Origin: Kiritimatiellia bacterium
GTDB lineage: Bacteria; Verrucomicrobiota; Kiritimatiellia; CAIQIC01; Lenti-01
Assembly (NCBI GenBank): GCA_018432565.1
Contig: JAHDSS010000308.1
Span: 1-5,988, forward strand
DNA: 5,988 nucleotides
Direction of reading: 5' to 3'
Positions within the stretch are counted from its first letter, which is position 1. Every line of letters starts with the position of its first letter. Shown piece after piece: positions 1 through 5,703 of this stretch. Under the pieces are notes generated by a model that made no database searches, was not told the DNA's origin, and was given only the letters and a program-made list of their open reading frames with translations. The translations under genes were made by a program, and so were the position numbers.

Positions 1-166
1 GCCGCCCCAGAATCGGATACACCGTGCTCTCCGACACCGACAGATCCTCGATCCGCTTCAGCGCCTGCACGATCTCATACCCGTAGCTCTCCCCCCGCCG
101 CAGCACCAGCAGCACGCAGTACTCCAGCACCCCCTTGCGCAACTGCGTGATCCAGCCCTCGATCAT
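1..166 (-). CDS. PadR-family transcriptional regulator (N-terminal part, runs off the left edge)
   Basis: Read on the minus strand from the ATG at 166-164, this gives 55 codons beginning MIEGWITQLRKGVLEYCVLL and then leaves the window, so the C-terminal half is missing. The visible part is the winged helix-turn-helix of PadR regulators: an opening LRKGVLEYCVL helix (residues 9-19), the ESYGYEI segment (26-32), and the recognition region with the family's STVYPIL signature (47-53). PadR proteins are dimeric repressors, often autoregulated and often responding to phenolic or other small toxic compounds; the ligand here cannot be told. Short family members are about 105-115 residues. The start is supported by a GGAG on the minus strand (positions 176-173), 6 nt before the ATG. 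The gene is transcribed away from the FIST-kinase genes, and a palindromic operator lies 16 bp upstream of its start. Third codon positions are strongly G-biased (40 G against 11 C in 55 codons), unlike the plus-strand genes. Confidence 0.9.
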   Translation of the reverse strand, partial: MIEGWITQLRKGVLEYCVLLVLRRGESYGYEIVQALKRIEDLSVSESTVYPILGR

Positions 167-181
167 GACCTACTCCGCATC

Positions 182-199
182 ATGTATTACGCAATACAT
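182..199. promoter_or_regulatory. Probable PadR operator (18-bp palindrome)
   Basis: The sequence ATGTATTAC/GCAATACAT is an 18-bp palindrome with one mismatched pair, and its outer 7-bp arms (ATGTATT and AATACAT) are perfect. PadR operators are known for ATGT and ACAT half-sites separated by roughly 8-10 bp; here the spacing is 10 bp. It sits 16 bp upstream of the padR start codon. A possible minus-strand promoter, TTGACC (219-214) with TATTGC (196-191) 17 bp downstream, would place the -10 box inside the palindrome, which fits autorepression. Whether it also affects the divergent FIST promoter is open, since the FIST start codon is 128 bp away. Site assignment is by pattern and location only. 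Confidence 0.75.
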
Positions 200-224
200 A
201 CTACCGGCGCGGCGGTCAAGAAAT

Positions 225-286
225 TTTTCCCCGGCTTAATCCATTCCTAATATCGAATTGTCTTCCGCGCCGATCGGTGCTATCCC
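225..286 (+). promoter_or_regulatory. Candidate promoter region for the FIST-kinase genes
   Basis: Two weak sigma70-like pairs lie between the PadR operator and the FIST gene. The first is TTTTCC (225-230) with TAATAT (248-253), 17 bp apart: a good -10 and a poor -35. The second is TTGTCT (258-263) with TATCCC (281-286), also 17 bp apart: a fair -35 and a poor -10. Either would give a short leader before the ribosome binding site at 314. The A/T-rich stretch around 217-260 stands out from the GC-rich surroundings, as a promoter would. I cannot choose between the two, and the host's promoter consensus is unknown. Confidence 0.3.
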
Positions 287-313
287 TGCTTGCGGTGGCC
301 CATGACGCCCCAC

Positions 314-319
314 AAAGGA
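314..319 (+). promoter_or_regulatory. Ribosome binding site that decides the FIST start
   Basis: AAAGGA lies 8 nt upstream of the ATG at 328. A longer in-frame reading from the GTG at 277 exists, but it has no purine-rich site in front of it and would add 17 residues with no resemblance to the FIST fold. The ATG at 328 is therefore preferred. Confidence 0.7.
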
Positions 320-327
320 CATCGAAC

Positions 328-1464
328 ATGAAAGCCGGCATTGCCTTCAGCGACCATTCCGATGCAGCCCGGGCCGGCCGGGAAGCGGCTTCGCGCGCCG
401 TCGCTCTCTCCGGCCCCCCCCGGCTGGCCATCGTCTTCACGACCGATGCCTACCCTCCCCAGGCCGTGCTGGAAGCCGTCCGCCGCGAAACCGGGGACTC
501 CAAACTGGTCGGTTTCTGCTGCGGCGGGATTCTGGCCGACGACGCCTGGCATCCGCAGGGCGTCGGCATCTGCACCCTGGGCGGCGACCTCCGGGTCCGC
601 ACCACCCTCCAACGCGGGCTGGACCGCGATCCGTATGAAACCGGCTGCCGCACGGCCGACGCGCTGCTGGCGAACGGCGTCGCCAACGGCACGGTCATCG
701 TCCTGCCGGACGGCTTCGAGGCCAATCTCTCCGAGCTCCTGCGCGGACTCTATACCCGATGCGGCGCGGACTTCCAGTACGTGGGCGGCGGCGCCGGCGA
801 CAACCTGAAGTTCTTCAAAACCCACCAGTTCACCGAACAGGGCTGCGCCAGCCGCGCCGTGGCCGCCGCCGTCATCCAGGGCCTGAATCTCGTGACGCGC
901 ATCGGCCACGGCTGGGTCCCCATGGGCGAGCCCCTCGTCATGACCCGCACCCAGGGCAAAATCGTTCATGAAATCGACGGCATGCCCGCCTTCGCGGCCT
1001 ATCAGCAGCATCTCGGCCCGATCTCCCGGGAGGAGTTCAGGACCCGCGGCATGCTGCACCCCCTGGGCTTCCCCGACGTGTTCGGTCGCTACACCATCCG
1101 CGACCCCCTCGCCGTGGAAGACGGCGACAGCATCCGGTTCGTCAACGAGGTGCCCTCCCAGGCCGTCGGCAACATCATGGACGGTCACATCGACCAGCTC
1201 ATCGAAACCGCCGGCAAGACCGTGCGCGAAGCCGTCAGCGCCGTCCCCGATGCCGCCTTCCTGCTGCTGTTCGACTGCATCTCCCGCGCCACGCTCATGG
1301 GCGACCGGTTCCGGGAGGAACTGCGCGCCATCCGCAAGGCCGCCGGCCCCCGCCTTCCGATCCTGGGCGCCCTCACCTTCGGCGAAATCGGCGCGGCCGG
1401 CGACGTTCCCCAACTTCACAACAAAACCACCGTCGCCGTCGCCGGAGGCCCCCTCCCGGCATGA
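328..1464 (+). CDS. FIST-domain (FIST_N + FIST_C) small-ligand sensory protein
   Basis: The 378-residue cytoplasmic protein starts MKAGIAFSDHSDAARAG and has no signal peptide or membrane segment. The N-terminal FIST domain covers about residues 25-215, with a VGFCCGGIL segment at 61-69 (where FIST proteins have a G-rich 'GCS/T' turn) and GGGAGDNLKF (153-162). The FIST_C domain covers about 216-373, ending in ILGALTFGEIG (345-355) and HNKT (364-367), which match the family's conserved FGEIG...HNxT ending. FIST domains were described as signal-transduction sensory domains predicted to bind small ligands, possibly amino acids; the ligand here is unknown. This is a stand-alone FIST protein of normal two-domain length, without a fused output domain. 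Its stop codon overlaps the start of the downstream histidine kinase (ATGA, 1461-1464), so the two are translationally coupled and probably work as sensor and transmitter. A C8 run occurs at 414-421. Family assignment is firm, ligand and partner are inferred. Confidence 0.88.
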   Translation: MKAGIAFSDHSDAARAGREAASRAVALSGPPRLAIVFTTDAYPPQAVLEAVRRETGDSKLVGFCCGGILADDAWHPQGVGICTLGGDLRVRTTLQRGLDRDPYETGCRTADALLANGVANGTVIVLPDGFEANLSELLRGLYTRCGADFQYVGGGAGDNLKFFKTHQFTEQGCASRAVAAAVIQGLNLVTRIGHGWVPMGEPLVMTRTQGKIVHEIDGMPAFAAYQQHLGPISREEFRTRGMLHPLGFPDVFGRYTIRDPLAVEDGDSIRFVNEVPSQAVGNIMDGHIDQLIETAGKTVREAVSAVPDAAFLLLFDCISRATLMGDRFREELRAIRKAAGPRLPILGALTFGEIGAAGDVPQLHNKTTVAVAGGPLPA

Positions 1465-3449
1465 TCTTCGGCAAGCCAGCCTCGTCCCCGCGTTCCCGCA
1501 AGGCCCCCGATTACGCCATCGTCGCGGAACTCTCCGCCCTGCATGAGCTGTCCGCCCTCGCGCTGGTCTCCGACGAAGAGCAGCTCGCCAGCGAAGCCGT
1601 CGAAAAAATCACCCGCCTCTTCGGCACCCGCCGCTTCGCCATTCTCACCGGACGCCCCCCCCGAAGGCGCGTCGTGGTGGCTTCCGGCTTCAAGGCCGGC
1701 GAATCCCCCGCAGCCGTCCTGTCCCGGTCCCGCAACGATCCCCACCGCCTGGTGCTGGTGTTCAACGAGGGCAAGGAAGATCAGGACGCCCTGTTCTTCG
1801 AGCAGGCCCAGCCCATAGACAAGCGCCTGCGCCGTCTCTACAACGTCCTCGCCAGCCGCATCGAAGAACGCCTGGCGTTTTTCCGCCACGAGGCGCAGCG
1901 CGCGCGCATGGAACGGGACCTGCGCGAAAGCGAAGCCCGAAACCGCGCCATCCTCGACGCCATCCCCGACCTGATGTTCGTGTACGACCGCGACGGCACC
2001 TATCTCGACTACCACGCCGCCAAAGCCGCCCTGCTGGCCGCCCCCCCGGGACAGTTTCTCGGCCGCAACATCCGCGATGTCCTGCCCCCGGACGCCGCCG
2101 AACGTCTCCTGCACGGCTTCAGCCTCGCCCTGGAATCCGGCCGCCCGCAGCGCGTGGAATATGCTCTGGACCTGGCCGGCGAGGCCCGCGCCTTTGAAGC
2201 CCGGATCTGCCCTCTCGACGACCGCCGCCTGCTGGTCATGGCCCGCGACATCACCGATCTCAAGCAGGCCGAAGCCGACCGGGACACCCTGCAGAACAAG
2301 CTCGCCCAGGGCCGGAAAATGGAATCCATCGGCCGACTGGCCGGCGGCGTCGCCCACGACTTCAACAACATGCTCTGCGCCATCCTCGGCCATGCCGAGC
2401 TGGCCCTGAATGTCCCCGGCTCCCCCGACCCCGTCCGGGAACATCTCGACGAAATCCGACGGGCCGGCGAACGCTCCGCCGATCTCACCCGCCAGCTGCT
2501 GGCCTTCGCCCGCAAGCAAACCGTCTCCCCCCGGCGACTCGACCTCAACCAGGCCGTCGAAGGCATGCTCAACATGCTCCGCCGGCTCATCGGCGAACCC
2601 ATCCGGCTGGATTGGCAGCCCGGCCCCGACGCCGGCCAGGTCCGGATCGATCCCTCCCAGCTGGATCAGATCCTCGTCAACCTCTGCCTCAACGCCCGGG
2701 ACGCCATCGGCGCATCCGGCACCATCCGCCTCGACACCGCCATCGCCACCCTCGATGCCGCCGCCATCCCCGCCCTCGAAGGCGCCGCCCCCGGCGAGTA
2801 TGCCTGCCTGACCGTCCGCGACGACGGCGCCGGCATGGAACGCGACACCCTTTCCCGCATTTTCGAACCGTTCTTCACCACCAAGGAAATCGGCAAGGGC
2901 ACCGGTCTCGGCCTGGCCACCGTGTACGGAGCCGTCCGGCAGAACAACGGGTTCCTCCGGGTGGACAGCGCACCGGGCCACGGCAGCGCCTTCCAGGTGT
3001 TTCTGCCCCGCCTCGCCCCCGGGCCCTGCGATGAGAAAACACCCGACGCGCCCGCGCCGCCTCCCGCCGCCGCCGGCCATCAAACCATTCTGGTGGTCGA
3101 AGACGACCCGGCCATCCTCCAGATCACCACCAGGCAGCTGGAATCCATCGGCTATGCCGTGCTGGCCGCCGATTCGCCGGAAGGCGGCCTGCGCCTGGCC
3201 CGGACCCACGACGGCCCGATCGCCCTGCTGATGACCGACGTGGTCATGCCCGGCATGAACGGCTTCGAACTCGCCAGGGCCGTCCAGTCCGTGCATCCGG
3301 ACCTGCCCTGCCTGTTCATGTCCGGCTATACCCCCGCCGACATCCCCGATCCGGGCGCCTCCGCCTGCCCGGGACCCATCCTCCAGAAGCCCTTTTCCCG
3401 GGACGCGCTGGCAAACGCCGTGCGGCAGGCGTTGGCGAAATCCGCCTGA
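1461..3449 (+). CDS. Soluble hybrid sensor histidine kinase (GAF-like, PAS, HisKA, HATPase, REC)
   Basis: The 662-residue kinase has no hydrophobic membrane segments, so it should be cytoplasmic. Order: a probable GAF-like domain (about 20-140, weakest call, ending in the usual RRLYNVLASRIEERLAF helix); a linker coiled coil (141-162); a PAS domain (about 162-270, opening NRAILDAIPDLMFVYDRDG and closing ARDITDLKQAE); HisKA with GGVAHDFNN, phospho-acceptor His299; HATPase with N-box NLCLNARDAI (407-416), G1 DDGAG (454-458), FEPFFTT (468-474) and G2 GKGTGLGLA (478-486). A proline/alanine linker (521-539) leads to a C-terminal receiver: acidic cluster E547-D548-D549, phospho-acceptor Asp593 in MTDVVMPGMNG, Ser621 and Lys643. 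All catalytic residues are present, so it should be active. The H-box and N-box are of the HPK4/NtrB type. The start overlaps the FIST stop; GGAGG at 1444-1448 is 12 nt upstream, rather far, which fits coupled re-initiation. There is no DNA-binding domain and no response regulator gene nearby, so the output is unknown. Confidence 0.95.
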   Translation: MIFGKPASSPRSRKAPDYAIVAELSALHELSALALVSDEEQLASEAVEKITRLFGTRRFAILTGRPPRRRVVVASGFKAGESPAAVLSRSRNDPHRLVLVFNEGKEDQDALFFEQAQPIDKRLRRLYNVLASRIEERLAFFRHEAQRARMERDLRESEARNRAILDAIPDLMFVYDRDGTYLDYHAAKAALLAAPPGQFLGRNIRDVLPPDAAERLLHGFSLALESGRPQRVEYALDLAGEARAFEARICPLDDRRLLVMARDITDLKQAEADRDTLQNKLAQGRKMESIGRLAGGVAHDFNNMLCAILGHAELALNVPGSPDPVREHLDEIRRAGERSADLTRQLLAFARKQTVSPRRLDLNQAVEGMLNMLRRLIGEPIRLDWQPGPDAGQVRIDPSQLDQILVNLCLNARDAIGASGTIRLDTAIATLDAAAIPALEGAAPGEYACLTVRDDGAGMERDTLSRIFEPFFTTKEIGKGTGLGLATVYGAVRQNNGFLRVDSAPGHGSAFQVFLPRLAPGPCDEKTPDAPAPPPAAAGHQTILVVEDDPAILQITTRQLESIGYAVLAADSPEGGLRLARTHDGPIALLMTDVVMPGMNGFELARAVQSVHPDLPCLFMSGYTPADIPDPGASACPGPILQKPFSRDALANAVRQALAKSA

Positions 3450-3540
3450 CCGGGCCGCCACCGCCCCGGCGTCCGGACACCGGGACATAAAAAGGACTCG
3501 TCATCCAGCGGCAAAAACGGCAGGTTTCGTACAACACAGC

Positions 3541-3545
3541 GGAGG
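3541..3545 (+). promoter_or_regulatory. Strong ribosome binding site of the flavoprotein gene
   Basis: GGAGG lies 5 nt before the ATG at 3551. It is the best Shine-Dalgarno match on the plus strand of the window and fixes the start. Unlike the FIST-kinase pair, this gene has its own strong initiation site after a 101-nt gap, so it could be translated independently of the kinase. Confidence 0.75.
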
Positions 3546-3550
3546 GTCGC

Positions 3551-4153
3551 ATGAACATTGTTGCCATCATGGCCAGCTATCGCAAGGGACGCACGATTGA
3601 CACGCTCGTGGACCGGGCCATCGCCGGCACACTGGCCGCCAATCCCGGTGCCACGACCGAAAAAATCACCCTGATCGACAAGCACATCGAATACTGCCGC
3701 AACTGCATGGCCTGCCGGGACGACGACCCGTCCAAGCCTCTCGCCCGCTGCGTCATTCAAGACGACATGCAGGCCATCTATCCGGTCCTCGACGCCGCCG
3801 ACGCCTATATCATCGGCACCCCCATCAACATGGGCAACGAAACCGCCCTGTTCAAAACCTTCGTCGAACGCTGCTGCTTCGTTTTCGCCAAGCCGGGAAC
3901 CTTTCCCATGAAAGGCGTCCCCACCCCCCGCGGCACCCGCAAGCGCCGGGCCGTCGCCATCCTCAGCACCGGCGTCGTCCCGCCCTGGATGCGCCTGCTG
4001 TGCGACGATGCCACCCCGCTGATCAAGGATTTCTGCAAAACCATGCTCAACGCCCGCCTGCTCGACACCCTCTACGCCGGCGCCATCGAAAAACGAACCG
4101 TGGACTATTACACCCAGGCCGCCTTCCAGCTTGGCCGGGAACTGGTCCGCTGA
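3551..4153 (+). CDS. Flavodoxin-fold NAD(P)H-dependent FMN oxidoreductase with a cysteine cluster
   Basis: The 200-residue protein opens with the flavodoxin-like first strand and FMN-phosphate loop, MNIVAIMASYRKGRTIDTLV, in the position of the family's S-x-R-x-x-G-N-T loop. A cysteine cluster follows at C49, C52, C55 and C67 (CX2CX2CX11C), then IQDDM (69-73) and the GTPINMGNETALFKTFVER segment (89-107), the hallmark of the NADPH-dependent FMN reductase / iron-sulfur flavoprotein family. Further cysteines are C108, C109, C151 and C162. Family members reduce quinones, metals or other acceptors with FMN. In archaeal Isf-type proteins a compact CX2CX2CX(4-7)C motif binds a [4Fe-4S] cluster; the last gap here is longer, so a cluster is possible but not shown, and many relatives keep the cysteines without one. 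It lies 101 nt after the kinase and 28 nt before a dihydrolipoyl dehydrogenase, probably in the same operon. The natural substrate is unknown. Confidence 0.87.
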   Translation: MNIVAIMASYRKGRTIDTLVDRAIAGTLAANPGATTEKITLIDKHIEYCRNCMACRDDDPSKPLARCVIQDDMQAIYPVLDAADAYIIGTPINMGNETALFKTFVERCCFVFAKPGTFPMKGVPTPRGTRKRRAVAILSTGVVPPWMRLLCDDATPLIKDFCKTMLNARLLDTLYAGAIEKRTVDYYTQAAFQLGRELVR

Positions 4154-4181
4154 CGGACACCCGACTCCGCCGTTCCGCCCC

Positions 4182-5600
4182 ATGCCCCCCCCCGCCTCAC
4201 TGACCATTCTGGGCTCCGGTCCCGCCGGCTATCCCGCCGCGTTCCTCGCCGCCGATCTCGGACTGTCCGTCACCCTGATCGACCGGGAAGATGCCCTGGG
4301 CGGCACCTGCCTGCATCGCGGCTGCATCCCGTCCAAGTCCCTCCTGCATGCCGCGCGCCTGCTGTCCGACGCCCGCGAGGCCTCCGCCCTGGGCCTCGAC
4401 TTCGCGCCCCCGGCCATCCGCCTGGAAGCCCTGCGCGAATGGAAGGAATCCGTCACCGCGCGCCTGGCCAACGGCCTCTCCCAGCTGGCCAAGGCCCGCC
4501 GCATCTCTGTCCTCCACGCGCAGGCCGCGCTGGCGTCCCCCACGCAGCTCCAGTTGACCGGCCCCGACGGCGCAGACCGCTCCCTGGATTTCGACACGCT
4601 CCTGCTGGCCCCCGGCTCTGTCCCGGTCCTGCCTTCCGGCTTCCCGGCCGGCCATCCCCACCTGTGGGATTCCACCGCCGCCCTGGCCCTCCCGGAAATC
4701 CCCCCCTCCCTCCTCGTCGTGGGCGGCGGCTATATCGGCCTGGAACTGGGTTCGGTCTATGCCGCCCTCGGCTCGCGCGTGACCGTCGTCGAAATGACCG
4801 GCGGCCTCCTGCCCGGCCTGGACCGCGATCTCATCGTGCCCCTGGCCAAGCGCCTGCGCAGCCGGCTCCACGCCATCCATCTGACGACCCGCGTGGCCGA
4901 CATCGCCGACGATCCGGACGGGCTGCGCGCCACGCTGGAAGACCTGAAAACCGGCGAAACCCGCAGCGAGCCCTTTGCCAAAATTTTGGTGGCCGTCGGG
5001 CGACGGCCGAACACCGGCGACCTGGCGCTCGATCGCGCGGGCCTCCCCGCCGACGATCGCGGGTTCATTCCCGCGGACGCCGACGGCCGCGCCGGCCAGC
5101 CGCGGATCTATGCCGCCGGCGACGCCGCCGGCAACCCCATGCTGGCCCACAAGGCCACCCACGAAGCCCGGGCGCTCGTCGCACGGCTCGCCGGCCGCCC
5201 CGCACACGCTTCACGGCATGTCCCCGCCGTCGTGTTCACCGATCCGGAAATCGCCTGGGTCGGCCTCACCGAAACCGAAGCCCGCGAACGGGGCATCGAA
5301 GTCCGGGTTTCCAAATTCCCCTGGGCCGCCAGCGGGCGCGCCCTCACGCTCGACCGCGCCGACGGTTCCACCAAGCTGCTCGCCGATCCCGGCACCGGCC
5401 GGCTGCTCGGCGCGGGCCTCGCCGGGCCCGGCGCCGGCGATCTGATTTCCGAAGCCGCCCTCGCCCTGGAAACCGGCGCCACCGTGGCGGACCTCGCCCG
5501 CACCATTCACCCCCACCCCACCCTCTCGGAAACGCTCGGCGAAGCTGCCGAACTCCACGAAGGCCTCTGCACCCACCTCTACCGCCCGGCCAAGCGTTGA
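4182..5600 (+). CDS. lpdA: Dihydrolipoyl dehydrogenase (class I pyridine nucleotide-disulfide oxidoreductase)
   Basis: This 472-residue flavoprotein is of normal length for the E3 component that re-oxidises dihydrolipoamide of 2-oxoacid dehydrogenase or glycine cleavage complexes with NAD+. Seen: FAD-binding GSGPAGYPAA (11-20); redox-active disulfide C43/C48 in GGTCLHRGCIPSK (40-52); NAD-binding GGGYIGLELG (181-190) with Glu204 at the end of the second strand, which favours NAD over NADP; AVGRRPNTGDL (271-281); second FAD motif IYAAGDAAG (309-317); and in the dimer domain HPHPTLSE with catalytic His445 and Glu450. All catalytic residues are present. Commoner E3 sequences have CLNVGC where this has CLHRGC, so a related disulfide reductase is a lesser possibility. 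The ATG at 4182 is chosen because the protein then begins just before the Rossmann strand; an in-frame TTG at 4131 would run inside the preceding gene. No clear Shine-Dalgarno precedes the ATG. A C9 run fills codons 2-4. No E1, E2 or lipoyl protein gene is in the window. Confidence 0.9.
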   Translation: MPPPASLTILGSGPAGYPAAFLAADLGLSVTLIDREDALGGTCLHRGCIPSKSLLHAARLLSDAREASALGLDFAPPAIRLEALREWKESVTARLANGLSQLAKARRISVLHAQAALASPTQLQLTGPDGADRSLDFDTLLLAPGSVPVLPSGFPAGHPHLWDSTAALALPEIPPSLLVVGGGYIGLELGSVYAALGSRVTVVEMTGGLLPGLDRDLIVPLAKRLRSRLHAIHLTTRVADIADDPDGLRATLEDLKTGETRSEPFAKILVAVGRRPNTGDLALDRAGLPADDRGFIPADADGRAGQPRIYAAGDAAGNPMLAHKATHEARALVARLAGRPAHASRHVPAVVFTDPEIAWVGLTETEARERGIEVRVSKFPWAASGRALTLDRADGSTKLLADPGTGRLLGAGLAGPGAGDLISEAALALETGATVADLARTIHPHPTLSETLGEAAELHEGLCTHLYRPAKR

Positions 5601-5615
5601 GGGTTCCGCTGCAGA

Positions 5616-5689
5616 CCGGCACGAGGTCGTGCCGGCTCCAAACAGCCGGATGATTCTTGTCTTTGGAGCCCCCGACGACCCCGTCGGGG
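5616..5689. repeat. Inverted doublet of palindromic units (REP/BIME- or REPIN-like)
   Basis: Three stems are packed between two convergent genes. Hairpin A (5616-5635) has 9-bp arms CCGGCACGA and TCGTGCCGG around GG. Hairpin B (5670-5689) has 8-bp arms CCCCGACG and CGTCGGGG around ACCC. Between them GGCTCCAAA (5634-5642) pairs perfectly with TTTGGAGCC (5662-5670). Read in opposite directions, 5616-5642 and the reverse complement of 5662-5689 align as one unit: a hairpin followed by a conserved GGCTCCAAA tail, 21 of 27 positions identical with one gap by hand count. Most differences fall in the stems yet each stem still pairs. Two inverted palindromic units around a short core is the layout of BIMEs and REPINs, which are moved by RAYT transposases in other bacteria. 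It may also slow or stop transcription from both sides. The class assignment is inferred; the structure is seen directly. Confidence 0.7.
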
Positions 5690-5700
5690 ATATGATTCTT
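5650..5700. repeat. 9-bp direct repeat ATGATTCTT flanking hairpin B
   Basis: ATGATTCTT occurs at 5650-5658 in the core between the two hairpin units, and again at 5692-5700 just outside hairpin B, with 33 bp between. It could be a target-site-like duplication or part of a longer repeat unit. A 9-bp exact repeat this close is unlikely by chance in such GC-rich DNA, but it is short. Confidence 0.45.
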
Positions 5701-5703
5701 CGC

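Noticed and set aside
277..327. Upstream GTG start for the FIST gene
   Set aside because: No Shine-Dalgarno precedes it, and the extra 17 residues do not fit the domain. The ATG at 328 has AAAGGA at the right distance.
3450..3469. Possible terminator after the kinase gene (CCGGG...CCCGG)
   Set aside because: Only a 5-bp stem with a 10-nt loop and no T run after it. Not enough to split the operon.
1416..3488. A 690-codon open frame on the minus strand, opposite the histidine kinase
   Set aside because: The plus-strand kinase has every expected motif in order. The antisense frame is low-complexity (G, A, V, E, D rich) with no recognisable domain, and is a by-product of C-ending codons that leave few stops on the other strand.
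3486..3491. Possible promoter (CATAAA) upstream of the flavoprotein gene
   Set aside because: The -10 match is weak and no -35-like hexamer lies 16-18 bp upstream; the region there is C/G only.
4131..4181. Upstream TTG start for the dihydrolipoyl dehydrogenase
   Set aside because: It lies inside the flavoprotein gene and adds 17 residues ahead of a complete N-terminal Rossmann strand. The ATG at 4182 gives the usual length.
3326..5207. Long minus-strand frames (3326-4207 and 4197-5207) opposite the flavoprotein and dehydrogenase, and another at 280-1419 opposite the FIST gene
   Set aside because: Same compositional effect: no family motifs and no ribosome binding sites, while the plus-strand genes are clear.
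5670..5700. Hairpin B as a canonical intrinsic terminator for the dehydrogenase gene
   Set aside because: The stem is strong, but it is followed by ATATGATTCTTCGC rather than a continuous T run. It could still impede polymerase, so it is recorded as part of the hairpin doublet.
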